Positions 7,440-15,135 of a stretch of DNA of 37,395 bases are shown piece by piece (the stretch's first letter is position 1; every line of letters begins with the position of its first letter). Source of the stretch: JACPHB01 sp964553885 (lineage in GTDB: Bacteria; Patescibacteriota; Minisyncoccia; UBA10092); NCBI GenBank assembly GCA_964553885.1, contig CAZKLP010000002.1, positions 1-37,395 of the forward strand, written 5' to 3'. A program made the translations under genes and the position numbers. The notes under the pieces were generated by a model, which saw only the letters and a list, made by a program, of their open reading frames with translations, was not told the origin of the DNA and did not search any database.

Positions 7440-7823
7440 TTATTCTTCGTGGTGTTTTATTTCTATTTTTTTAGTTTTGATTTTTTCGGATTTGGGAAGT
7501 TTTATCGTCAGCACCCCATTTTTTAAAGTGGCCAAAGATTTATCTGTCTGGACGTCAACGGGCAATATTATGGAGCGGGAAAATGGTCCCCAGTAACATT
7601 CCTGGTAAAAATAATCGTCACCGGCCAAGTTTTCTTCGCTTTTTCTATGACCGCGTATGGTTACCATATCGTTGGTAATAGCGATATCTAAATCTTCCGG
7701 TTTCACTCCAGCAATAGTTGATTTAATAACAATATCGGCCGGCGTTTGAAATACATCAATAGAAAGCTGGCCTTCGGTTTCGCTTCCAAAATTATTTTTT
7801 TCGGGTTCTTTTTGCTCTGGCAT
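7440..7823 (-). CDS. Small heat shock protein, Hsp20/alpha-crystallin family
   Basis: 127 aa: a short acidic N-terminal arm followed by one alpha-crystallin domain (about 20-115), with the strand pattern LSIDVFQTPADIVIKSTIAGV, the A-GV-PEDLDI motif and the late GVLTIKLPK segment (GVLxIxxPK). These ATP-independent holdases keep denatured proteins from aggregating. It lies 24 nt after prsW on the same strand but has its own strong promoter at 7847-7876 in the end of prsW, so it can be expressed separately. Identification is firm. Confidence 0.93.
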   Translation of the reverse strand: MPEQKEPEKNNFGSETEGQLSIDVFQTPADIVIKSTIAGVKPEDLDIAITNDMVTIRGHRKSEENLAGDDYFYQECYWGPFSRSIILPVDVQTDKSLATLKNGVLTIKLPKSEKIKTKKIEIKHHEE

Positions 7824-7846
7824 AGTTTTGTTTTCTTCTCGCCTAA

Positions 7847-7876
7847 ATTATACTTTTTGTTCTACTATCGTGTCAA
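7847..7876 (-). promoter_or_regulatory. Consensus promoter for hsp20
   Basis: On the minus strand TTGACA (7876-7871), 18-nt spacer, TATAAT (7852-7847): all 12 bases match the sigma-70-type consensus. It overlaps the last codons of prsW and would give a leader of about 17 nt for hsp20. Confidence 0.75.
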
Positions 7877-8579
7877 TCCATGCTTGTTGATAAGTTTTAA
7901 AGTGTTTCAATCTGTTAAAAAAATAAATTACTAAAACAGCGGCGGCGCCCAAAATGACGCCGGTTAAAATTAGCGGGAATAACTCTCCATTTTTTGTTAT
8001 AAGAAAGTTATAGATTCCGTGGAAAGCTGCCGCGAAAAACAGGCCTTTAAAAATTAAAACCGAACTTTTTTCTATGAAATAAAACTTGGCAAAATAATAA
8101 CCGGCAATACCCGAGGCTAAACCGTGCAGAGCTACGGCGCTTATAAATCGCATCGACATAAAATTAAAAGTAGCGCTTAAATAGCCGTCTGCTCCCACAG
8201 GAATGAATGAAAAAATAGCAAAAACATTTTCTATGGCCGCGAAACCCAGGGCGGCGACGATAACATAAATCATGCCGTCAACTGGTTCGTCCAAGATCAT
8301 ATTTTTATTTAAAGCTATGTGAACCGCGCCGTATTTGGCCGTTTCTTCAACCAGCGGCGCGACAAGGAATATTAGCGCGCCGTCGCCCCATATGTTTAAA
8401 GCCATTTCAAAAAAAATAACGAGCGGCGCCAAGGCGACGCCCATAATAAAAATTGTGAAGAGCCAGTATCTCGGTTCCGGATGTGGGTCTTCCTTCAGAT
8501 AAAAAAACAGCCACGCTAAACTTGGCGAAACCGCGAGAATCAATACAGGTATTAGAGAATATAAATTTTGAGTCGGCAT
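7848..8579 (-). CDS. PrsW-family intramembrane metalloprotease
   Basis: 243 aa, hydrophobic, with about 7-8 membrane helices. PrsW/CPBP-like signatures are present: EDPHPEP (30-36), VEETAKYG with the Glu pair near 78-79, DGMIY followed by GFAAIEN (about 111-118), His152 (ALHGLASG) and HGIYNF near 187. B. subtilis PrsW cleaves the anti-sigma factor RsiW; the substrate here is unknown and no sigma/anti-sigma pair is in the window. It starts 2 nt after the valS stop, so it belongs to the tsaD-valS-prsW transcript. Family assignment is good. Confidence 0.85.
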   Translation of the reverse strand: MPTQNLYSLIPVLILAVSPSLAWLFFYLKEDPHPEPRYWLFTIFIMGVALAPLVIFFEMALNIWGDGALIFLVAPLVEETAKYGAVHIALNKNMILDEPVDGMIYVIVAALGFAAIENVFAIFSFIPVGADGYLSATFNFMSMRFISAVALHGLASGIAGYYFAKFYFIEKSSVLIFKGLFFAAAFHGIYNFLITKNGELFPLILTGVILGAAAVLVIYFFNRLKHFKTYQQAWIDTIVEQKV

Positions 8580-8581
8580 TT

Positions 8582-9085
8582 TTATTTAGGCCACGATTCA
8601 ATAATAAGAAAACTTTTGGAATTATTAAAGCCGCCGAATGATTGCCAAATCTCTTCGGTTATAAACGGCAAAAACGGGTGGAGCAACTTCAGTAAATCTA
8701 GATGGATTTTCAAAAGAATATTCTGGGTTGATTCTTTAAGTTTTTCTTGCGCTATTTGTTTTTTAGCGGTTTCAATATAAACATCGGCGTACTCGTGCCA
8801 GAAAAAGTCGTATAATTTATGAAGCGCCTGTCCGAATTCGTATTTTTCAATAAAACCGCTAACTTCCGCGGTTGTTTTTTTGAGACCATTAACAATTTTT
8901 TTATCCGCAATGGTTAGTTTGAAATTTGAAATTTGAAATTTGAAATTTTTTTGAAAATTAGAAATTGGAAATTGAGAATTGCCGATTTGTAATAAAACAA
9001 ATCGGGTAGCATTCCATATTTTATTGCAGAATTTTTTTCCGGCAATCACATGCTCCTCCGACCAATGAATATCTTGATTTCCCAT
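8582..9085 (-). pseudogene. valS: Valyl-tRNA synthetase C-terminal portion, after an in-frame UGA
   Basis: This stretch is in the same frame as the preceding valS fragment and separated from it only by a TGA (9098-9100) and four sense codons. From NQDIHWSEEHVIAG onward it is the anticodon-binding domain (KFCNKIWNATRFVL, ... LLHPFLPFITEEIWQ) and ends like the short CPR ValRS, with no C-terminal coiled coil. A low-complexity insertion (SQFPISNFQ ... NFKFQISNFK) from a heptanucleotide repeat splits the domain near residues 34-55. There is no independent start signal at the ATG at 9085, so this is not a separate gene. A nonsense mutation, a sequencing error or readthrough are possible; see the N-terminal part. 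Confidence 0.8.
8918..8980. repeat. Heptanucleotide (GAAATTT) repeat inserted in valS
   Basis: About four GAAATTT units are followed by a T-run and a related AT-rich half. On the coding strand it reads through without stops and encodes an NFKFQIS-type heptad. A closely similar two-part element lies in tsaD at 11548-11610. Confidence 0.8.
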
Positions 9086-9097
9086 ATTCTGCCAAAT

Positions 9098-10828
9098 TCA
9101 TCCAAAGCGGGTTGCGTCCGCGCCAAAGCGCTCAATTAAATCAAGAGGATCAACGCCCGTGCCGCGCGATTTAGACATTATTTTACCTTCTTTATTAAGG
9201 ATGGTGGCGTGAATATGCGCGGTTTTAAATGGTGATTTACCCATAAATTCCATGCCTGAAAAAATCATTTTAGCAATCCAAATATTTAGAATATCTCTTC
9301 CTGATGTAATAAAATTTGTGGGATAATAATTTTCTAAATCTCTATTTTTTTTAGGCCAGCCAAGCGTCGCGAATGGCCAAAGAGCCGAGGAAAACCAAGT
9401 GTCTAAGACATCGGGACTTTGGATAAATTTTGCGTCGCAGAATTCACATTTTGGCTCTTCAGCCGAAACAATGAATTCTTCGCATTTTACGATATCGCCT
9501 TCATGATTTTTTTTAGGAATGCATTTTTGCTCATGAAACCAAACAGGAAGTCGGTGTCCCCACCAAAGTTGTCGGGAAATATTCCAGTCTCTTTCATTTT
9601 TAAGGCGGTTTAGTAAAACTTTTTCCCATTTTTTCGGGTATAGAATAGTTTCTTTCTTTTTTATCGCCAGAATCGCCAATTTTGCCAGTTTTTCCATTTT
9701 TAAGAACCATTGTTTGGATGGTCTCGGTTCAATGACTGAATTACAGCGGCTACAGCGGGCGATGTTGTGATCATAATCTTCTATTTTTTCAATCAACCCG
9801 ATGGCTTCAAGATCTTTAACTATTTGCTCGCGCGCTTGCGCGATTTTCATTCCCCGATAGCGCAGGCCGGCATTTTCGTTCATTCGGCCGTGTTCGTCGA
9901 TTATGGTAATTGAAGTTAAATTATGTCGCTTTGCGATTTCAAAGTCGGTTATATCATGTGCTGGCGTGACCTTAATAATGCCGGTGCCAAATTTCTGGTC
10001 TACTGCCCGATCTGCTACCACTTTGATTTTAATTTTTTTTGTTTTTGCCGGCTGATTAGGCGGCAAATCATTATCTATCGACTCTATCTCCAAATTTTCT
10101 CCGACGTATTTTTTATAACGCAAGTCATTTGGGTGTACTGCTAAGGCAGTGTCGCCAACTTTAGTTTCCGGTCTCGTCGTAGCGAGAGTGAACGGTCCGT
10201 ATTTTATAAAATAAAGTTTTGCTGCTTCCGGCACATAATTAACCTCAAGATCGGAAATTGACGTGGCGCAACGGACGCACCAATTAATTACGCGTTCACC
10301 GCGATAAATCCAATTCCTTTTGTAATAATGGGTAAAAACCTCTAAAACCGCTTTAGTATAATCGGGATCCAATGTATATCTGATCCGCGACCAATCCGAA
10401 GACGCGCCCAGCATTTTTAATTGATCTAAAATAATGGTGCCATATTTTTCTTTCCACTCTTTAACTTTTTTAACAAATTTTTCTCGGCCGAGATCCTGAC
10501 GATGCAAACCTTCTTTGCAAAGTTCTTTTTCAACAACATTTTGGGCGGCGATGCCGGCATGGTCTATGCCCGGTAGCCAAAGCGTTTTAAAACCTTGCAT
10601 TCTTTTCGTTCTCACTAAAATATCAACCTCGGTATTTTCCAAAACATGTCCCATATGAAGCGAGCCGGTGATATTCGGCGGCGCCATCATCACGGAGAAA
10701 GTTTTTTTAGAGTTAGGATTATCAGCCTGCGGCTGATGCGCCTCTGGCGCAAAAAACCCCGATTTTTCCCAGAGCTTGTAAATTCTACTTTCCGTTTCTT
10801 TTGGATTATACGGTGAGTCAAAATTCAT
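9098..10828 (-). CDS. valS: Valyl-tRNA synthetase, N-terminal catalytic and editing part (ends at in-frame UGA)
   Basis: 576 aa of a class I aminoacyl-tRNA synthetase that charges tRNA-Val. It has the HIGH-type motif HMGH (58-61) after PPNITGS, the editing-domain motif TTRPET, the zinc-ribbon-like Cys pairs and KIMSKS (549-554). It stops at TGA just after FGADATRFG, where homologues continue (typically with Leu) into IWQ, and the same frame does continue as ...IWQNMGNQDIHW. A TTA-to-TGA change would explain it. Read through, the protein would be about 750 aa. Residues near 27-37 come from two tandem hairpins (10721-10750). tsaD lies 3 nt upstream; there is no SD. The enzyme is essential, so a true null is unlikely. 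Confidence 0.9.
   Translation of the reverse strand: MNFDSPYNPKETESRIYKLWEKSGFFAPEAHQPQADNPNSKKTFSVMMAPPNITGSLHMGHVLENTEVDILVRTKRMQGFKTLWLPGIDHAGIAAQNVVEKELCKEGLHRQDLGREKFVKKVKEWKEKYGTIILDQLKMLGASSDWSRIRYTLDPDYTKAVLEVFTHYYKRNWIYRGERVINWCVRCATSISDLEVNYVPEAAKLYFIKYGPFTLATTRPETKVGDTALAVHPNDLRYKKYVGENLEIESIDNDLPPNQPAKTKKIKIKVVADRAVDQKFGTGIIKVTPAHDITDFEIAKRHNLTSITIIDEHGRMNENAGLRYRGMKIAQAREQIVKDLEAIGLIEKIEDYDHNIARCSRCNSVIEPRPSKQWFLKMEKLAKLAILAIKKKETILYPKKWEKVLLNRLKNERDWNISRQLWWGHRLPVWFHEQKCIPKKNHEGDIVKCEEFIVSAEEPKCEFCDAKFIQSPDVLDTWFSSALWPFATLGWPKKNRDLENYYPTNFITSGRDILNIWIAKMIFSGMEFMGKSPFKTAHIHATILNKEGKIMSKSRGTGVDPLDLIERFGADATRFG
10721..10750. repeat. Two tandem hairpins within the valS coding region
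   Basis: ATCAGCC-TGC-GGCTGAT (10721-10737) is followed directly by GCGCC-TCT-GGCGC (10738-10750). They encode the variable AHQPQAD segment near the ValRS N-terminus, consistent with an in-frame palindromic insertion. Confidence 0.65.
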
Positions 10829-10831
10829 AAT

Positions 10832-12010
10832 TTATAACCTAAGATTAGCATTTATTTCCATTTTTTTCCACGAATCCGATTTCGGTTTCTTTTTAAGATA
10901 GTAAAAATATCCGACAGCGGCTATCATCGCGGCATTGTCGGTAGTATAGGAAAGTTCAGGAACAAAAAAAGGAATTTTATATGGCATGATTTTTAAAGCC
11001 AATTTTTCGCGCAATTTTTTGTTGGCCGAAACGCCGCCGGCAATCATCACCGATTTTGGTCGGAAATTTTTTACCGCTTTTAAAGTTTTATTAACTAAAA
11101 CATCGGTAATAGCTTCTTGGATTTCACAAGCAATGGCAGGCCGGATTTTAGAAATTGGATACTTTTTAACAAGATCGTTATATAAATATAAAACAGCGGT
11201 TTTAAGTCCTGAAAAAGAAAAGTTGTAATCGTTGGAATTTATCATCGGCCTCGGTAATTCAATCTGCCGATTAATCTGTTCAATATTAACGCACTTCTGT
11301 CCTATAGGCAATCTATGCGTTCTAAAAAAATCATTTTTTCCCAATTTATCTTTTTCCCATTTATCGGCAAGCCGAGCAATGACCGGGCCGCCGGGAAATC
11401 CAAGACCTAAAATTCGCGCGGTTTTATCAAAACACTCACCGGCGGCGTCATCTAATGTCTCGCCGATAATTTTGTATTTTCCGTAACCGCTCATCAGAAT
11501 AAGTTCCGTATGTCCGCCGGAAACAATAAGAACCAAAGCCGGAAATTTAATTTTGAATTTTGAATTTTGAATTTTGAATTTTTTTGAAAATTGAAAATTA
11601 GAAATTGAAAGTTCTCCAACTGGCGGTAGCCAGTTGGAGTAAATGTGTCCTTCAATATGATTTACTCCAATAATCGGTTTTTGCCATTTGTAAGCCAGGG
11701 CGCGGGCGAAATTAACGCCGACTAAAAGCGATGGCATAAGACCCGGCCCTTGTGTTACCGCGATTAAATCTATATTTCCATTATTTATGTCGGACATCAA
11801 TAATGCGGATTTGACTGTTGGAGTGATTTTTTGGAGATGAGCGCGACTAGCGAGGTTGGGCACGATGCCTCCGAATTTTTTATGAATCGCCACCTGCGAA
11901 TAAGAAACATTTGATAAAACCGAAAATTGCGGCTTGTTAAAATTGCCCTCCGCTTTTATTACTGCCGCCGCCGTATCGTCGCACGAAGTTTCAATTCCGA
12001 GAATATACAT
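10832..12010 (-). CDS. tsaD: tRNA N6-adenosine threonylcarbamoyltransferase TsaD
   Basis: TsaD, with TsaB/TsaE, moves threonylcarbamoyl to A37 of ANN-decoding tRNAs (t6A). At 392 aa it is longer than the usual 330-350. It begins with MYILGIETSCDDTAAA, has the metal-binding pair His118/His122 (NHIEGH), SGGHTEL near 164-170, and C-terminal AGGVSANKKLR and DNAAMIA. The extra length comes mainly from an insertion at about 126-156, after HIYS and before FPALVLIVSGG. It is made of an 11-bp hairpin sequence plus a heptanucleotide-repeat peptide (SISNFQ ... KFKIQNSKFK). The start is 7 nt from tRNA-Glu on the same strand and valS starts 3 nt after the stop, so tRNA-Glu-tsaD-valS-prsW is probably one transcript. 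Confidence 0.95.
   Translation of the reverse strand: MYILGIETSCDDTAAAVIKAEGNFNKPQFSVLSNVSYSQVAIHKKFGGIVPNLASRAHLQKITPTVKSALLMSDINNGNIDLIAVTQGPGLMPSLLVGVNFARALAYKWQKPIIGVNHIEGHIYSNWLPPVGELSISNFQFSKKFKIQNSKFKIKFPALVLIVSGGHTELILMSGYGKYKIIGETLDDAAGECFDKTARILGLGFPGGPVIARLADKWEKDKLGKNDFFRTHRLPIGQKCVNIEQINRQIELPRPMINSNDYNFSFSGLKTAVLYLYNDLVKKYPISKIRPAIACEIQEAITDVLVNKTLKAVKNFRPKSVMIAGGVSANKKLREKLALKIMPYKIPFFVPELSYTTDNAAMIAAVGYFYYLKKKPKSDSWKKMEINANLRL
11548..11639. repeat. Composite insertion in tsaD: heptanucleotide repeat plus perfect hairpin
   Basis: 11548-11610 carries about four TTTTGAA units, a T-run and a GAAAATTAGAAATTG half like that in valS. 11614-11639 is a perfect 11-bp hairpin CTCCAACTGGC-GGTA-GCCAGTTGGAG. 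All of it is translated in frame. Confidence 0.8.
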
Positions 12011-12017
12011 ACATTTG

Positions 12018-12090
12018 TAGCGCTAACGGGATTCGAACCCGTGTACCGAGCTTGAAAAGCTCGTGTCCTGGGCCTCTAGACGATAGCGCC
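12018..12090 (-). tRNA. tRNA-Glu (anticodon TTC)
   Basis: On the minus strand the acceptor is GGCGCTA/TAGCGCT, the anticodon stem CGAGC/GCTCG has loop TTTTCAA (anticodon TTC), and the T-arm is ACGGG-TTCGAAT-CCCGT. CCA is not encoded. The 3' end lies 7 nt before the tsaD start. Confidence 0.92.
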
Positions 12091-12122
12091 AATGACAAAT
12101 ATTTTACATTAAAAAATTATTT

Positions 12123-12151
12123 TTGACAAACTTTATCATTCGGGGTTATAT
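12123..12151 (+). promoter_or_regulatory. Promoter of the ProDH-like/PrkA/DUF444/SpoVR module
   Basis: TTGACA (12123-12128), 17-nt spacer, TTATAT (12146-12151). It lies between the divergent tRNA-Glu and the first gene of the module. Transcription would start about 12158. Confidence 0.75.
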
Positions 12152-12166
12152 AAAAACAAAAGTTGT

Positions 12167-12865
12167 TTGAAAATTAAATATGGAGGACTGACAATAAACC
12201 GGACAATAGTGTTGATTGTACTAATAGCGGTAGTTTGTAAGGTACTTTTTGTACTATTATTTAGGGCTTTAAAGAAAAAATTTATTCCCGCGGCGGATTA
12301 CATATCGGCCGTTGAAGTCGCTAAACGGCTGCAAAACGATGGTTTTACACCGATTATTAATTTACTTGGCGAGCATTGTATCGACAGAGAAAAAGTTGAA
12401 CAAACATTCAGGCAATATCTTTATCTTATTGACGCGCTTCATAAGGCGGGAATTAAAGGAAAAGTATCGGTAAAACCGACCCAACTTGGACTCTCCATTT
12501 CAAAAGAAATTTATTGTGACCGCCTTTGGCAGCTTGCGAGGCGCGCTTATAATCAAAAAATACCGCTTGAGATAGATATGAAAAATGTAAAATGTTCCAA
12601 CGACGCATTAGAAGTTTTAAAAAAAATTCCCGGAGAATATAGCGTTAGACAGGCGGCTGTTGCTTACCAACGCCGCATATCCGGCAATAATTTTATTGTC
12701 CAGACATTTTATGGCGTTAGAGATGATCTAAAGTATAAATGGCGGGATAAAGGTTTTCGGGTAGAAGTTTATGTGCCGGTCGGCGCGTGGTATAAAGTGT
12801 TGCCATACATTTGGCGAAGGTTGACAAATTTTTTAACTTGTTCATATACTCTAAATATTAAATAG
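12167..12865 (+). CDS. Membrane-anchored proline dehydrogenase-like protein
   Basis: 232 aa. An N-terminal hydrophobic helix (about 12-34) precedes a proline dehydrogenase-type barrel: INLLGEHC near 65-72, KVSVKPTQLGLS (about 100-111), PLEIDMKN (about 135-142) and VYVPVGAWY followed by YIWRRL near the end. This matches the PRODH relatives that carry YVPxG...RRL in place of the VKGAY motif of true proline dehydrogenases. Flavin use and substrate are therefore uncertain. The start is unclear: TTG at 12167 is only about 10 nt after the predicted transcript start, and a GGAGGA at 12182-12187 could serve a later GTG/TTG near 12209. It lies 33 nt before the PrkA-like kinase and shares its promoter. 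Confidence 0.7.
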   Translation: MKIKYGGLTINRTIVLIVLIAVVCKVLFVLLFRALKKKFIPAADYISAVEVAKRLQNDGFTPIINLLGEHCIDREKVEQTFRQYLYLIDALHKAGIKGKVSVKPTQLGLSISKEIYCDRLWQLARRAYNQKIPLEIDMKNVKCSNDALEVLKKIPGEYSVRQAAVAYQRRISGNNFIVQTFYGVRDDLKYKWRDKGFRVEVYVPVGAWYKVLPYIWRRLTNFLTCSYTLNIK

Positions 12866-12898
12866 GGGTTCATTAACAAATAAGAAAGGGAGTGAAAA

Positions 12899-15037
12899 AT
12901 GTCTGAGAAGTCGGTAGGGAGTATTTTAAGCCGAGTTCAGGTTGATCTTCCTTCAGATTTGTCTTGGGAAGGCACAATAAATGAATATTTTCAAAAAGTC
13001 ATTGAACATCCGCGTACGGTAGAAACCGCTCATCAGCGACTGTTTAACGCAATAGCGCACTATGGCAATGTTCGTTATCGTCGGCATCGCGAAGAGGTTA
13101 TTCGTTGGAATATTTTTGACGATCCGTTTGATCCCGATCATCGCCACGCGGTTTATGGAAACAACGTTGATGCCGCTGTTATGAAATTCGTAAACGTGTT
13201 GCAGGCGGCGGCCCTCGGGCTTGGCCAAGAGCACAGAATGTATCTTCTACACGGACCTATTGGCACCGCCAAAAGCACTATTGCCGAGCTCTTGGCTAAA
13301 GGACTCGCCGATTATACCAAGCGGCCGGAAGGCCAGCTGTTCGCGCCCTTTTGGATCGTTGAACCAAGTGATGATGAAGGCCTTGAAATTTTAGGGACGA
13401 TTACCAGGAGGTTTGAGAGGGCAAGATTGGATTGCTCTCTTCACGACGGGCCGCTCGCGGTTTTCCCCCAGGAAATCCGCGAAGCAATTATTAAAACGCT
13501 TTCTGACGAAATAAATAGCAAACTGCCGGAAAAATCGAAAGTAGAATTAGTGGTAAATACTCACGCCTGTCCGCAGTGCGCGGCGATTTTTAATAAGTTA
13601 ATGCGTCGTTATTCCAATAATTGGCAACAGGTTGTGGAGAAACACTTAAGAGTAAAACGCATTGTCCTTTCTAAGCCGGAACGGCTTGGTATTGTAGTTG
13701 TCCGTCCCAAGTCCGAAAAAGACCAGGATGTGGCCGAATTTTTAGGAGAACATGATTTCTCAAAACTTGGCAATTATGGCTCCTTAACCGATCCTAGAAC
13801 TTTCGATTTTTCCGGATATTATGAAGCCGCGAATCGCGGGTTCTTCTATTGGGAAGAAGGCCTAAAGTTTGCCCTTTCTTTTCTTTATGACCTATTGGGC
13901 GCTTCGCAAGAACATCGCGTTCAGCCAAAGGGATTTATGGAGGTAGAAATTGATGAGGTGCTTCTTGGTTCAACTAACGAACCGGAATACAAAGCGTTCA
14001 AAGAAAACGAAAAAATGCAAGCCTTGAGGGACAGAATAATCAAAGTTGATATCCCATACATTTTAGAGGTAAGAAATGAAGTGAAAGTATATGATAAATT
14101 CTTCAACGTAAAACGCAGGGGCGGCAAGCATTTGGCGCCTCATACGGTTCGGGTCGCGTCTTTCTGGGTGCTTCTCACTCGCGTTGAAGACCCCAAGAAG
14201 GGGAATCTTGACAGGGTGGGGAAAGTAAAGCTTTATGACGGGCAAACCGTTCCCGGATTCAACGAGGACTCTATTAAAGAACTTATGCTTGAATCCGAAA
14301 ATGAAGGAATGAGCGGGATTTCTCCCCGATACATTCATGATAAAATTTCCGCCGCTTTTATGGCGGTTGACAATAAAAACTGCGTCAACTTTTTCGCGGT
14401 TTTGCGCGAACTAAAAGACGGTCTTCGTACCCATCCTCACATTAAATCAAAAGAACTTCGGGAAAAGTACGATGGCCTTATCGCGAAAGCCGAAGAAGAA
14501 TTAAGGGCGCTCTTAAAAGACGATCTTTACAGCGCCATTGTCGGCGATGAGAACGCGATTAAAGAATTGTTTGGCAAATATATTGACCATTTGACCGCTT
14601 GGGCAAGCAAGGAAAAGTTAAAGAACCAGATTACGGGCGAAGACGAAGAGCACGACGAAGATTTCATGCGCGCCATTGAAGACATGATTGAAATTGGAGA
14701 CCATGAAGATTTTCGCCAGAAAATCGTTAACGCGATGCAAAAGCGCGCGGTCCAGCGCGAACGCGACAAAAACGTTGAACCTTTTATTTATAAGACCGAC
14801 GAACGCCTTAATAAGGCGTTGCAACTTTATCTTTTTGAACAAGAAAAAGATAAAATAAATTGGGAAGCGCTTATTTCCAGAAAATCCATTGACCAAGAAG
14901 GGCAGAGGAGAATTGATACTATCAAGGATCGCCTCATTACTCATCTTGGTTACTGCAATATTTGCGCCGCGGAAGTAATGACGTATGTGGCGAGTATTTT
15001 CAAGCGCGGAGATCGGGATAAAAAAGCCGGTAAGTAA
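12899..15037 (+). CDS. prkA: PrkA-family AAA+ serine protein kinase
   Basis: 712 aa, slightly longer than usual PrkA/YeaG (about 640-690). It has an N-terminal AAA+ domain with Walker A GPIGTAKST (119-127), the characteristic STNEPEYKAFKENEKMQALRDR segment (about 356-377, broken here only by position), and a C-terminal PrkA helical domain. E. coli YeaG and Bacillus PrkA phosphorylate proteins under starvation, stress or sporulation. A clear SD (GGGAGTG) precedes the ATG. A C-x2-C pair (HACPQCA, near 219) is notable. Order PrkA, DUF444, SpoVR is the known stress-module order. A terminator follows at 15046-15075. Family assignment is firm; targets are unknown. Confidence 0.92.
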   Translation: MSEKSVGSILSRVQVDLPSDLSWEGTINEYFQKVIEHPRTVETAHQRLFNAIAHYGNVRYRRHREEVIRWNIFDDPFDPDHRHAVYGNNVDAAVMKFVNVLQAAALGLGQEHRMYLLHGPIGTAKSTIAELLAKGLADYTKRPEGQLFAPFWIVEPSDDEGLEILGTITRRFERARLDCSLHDGPLAVFPQEIREAIIKTLSDEINSKLPEKSKVELVVNTHACPQCAAIFNKLMRRYSNNWQQVVEKHLRVKRIVLSKPERLGIVVVRPKSEKDQDVAEFLGEHDFSKLGNYGSLTDPRTFDFSGYYEAANRGFFYWEEGLKFALSFLYDLLGASQEHRVQPKGFMEVEIDEVLLGSTNEPEYKAFKENEKMQALRDRIIKVDIPYILEVRNEVKVYDKFFNVKRRGGKHLAPHTVRVASFWVLLTRVEDPKKGNLDRVGKVKLYDGQTVPGFNEDSIKELMLESENEGMSGISPRYIHDKISAAFMAVDNKNCVNFFAVLRELKDGLRTHPHIKSKELREKYDGLIAKAEEELRALLKDDLYSAIVGDENAIKELFGKYIDHLTAWASKEKLKNQITGEDEEHDEDFMRAIEDMIEIGDHEDFRQKIVNAMQKRAVQRERDKNVEPFIYKTDERLNKALQLYLFEQEKDKINWEALISRKSIDQEGQRRIDTIKDRLITHLGYCNICAAEVMTYVASIFKRGDRDKKAGK

Positions 15038-15045
15038 TTAAAATA

Positions 15046-15075
15046 AATCCAGTTTTTACACAACTGGATTTTTTA
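15046..15075 (+). terminator. Rho-independent terminator between PrkA and DUF444 genes
   Basis: A perfect stem AATCCAGTT/AACTGGATT with a 7-nt loop, followed by a T-rich tract. It would end or attenuate the first transcript, reducing DUF444 and SpoVR relative to PrkA unless they have another promoter. The remaining 60 nt to the next start end in a GGAG SD. Confidence 0.8.
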
Positions 15076-15135
15076 TTTTACGCGTGTTTTAATATCGCTA
15101 TGAACCTTAACATTTAGTAAATAAGGAGACATTCG

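Noticed and set aside
9098..9100. Genetic code change (UGA as glycine, as in SR1/Gracilibacteria)
   Set aside because: Only one internal UGA is seen in the window, and the solute-binding protein gene ends with UGA in a normal ATGA overlap.
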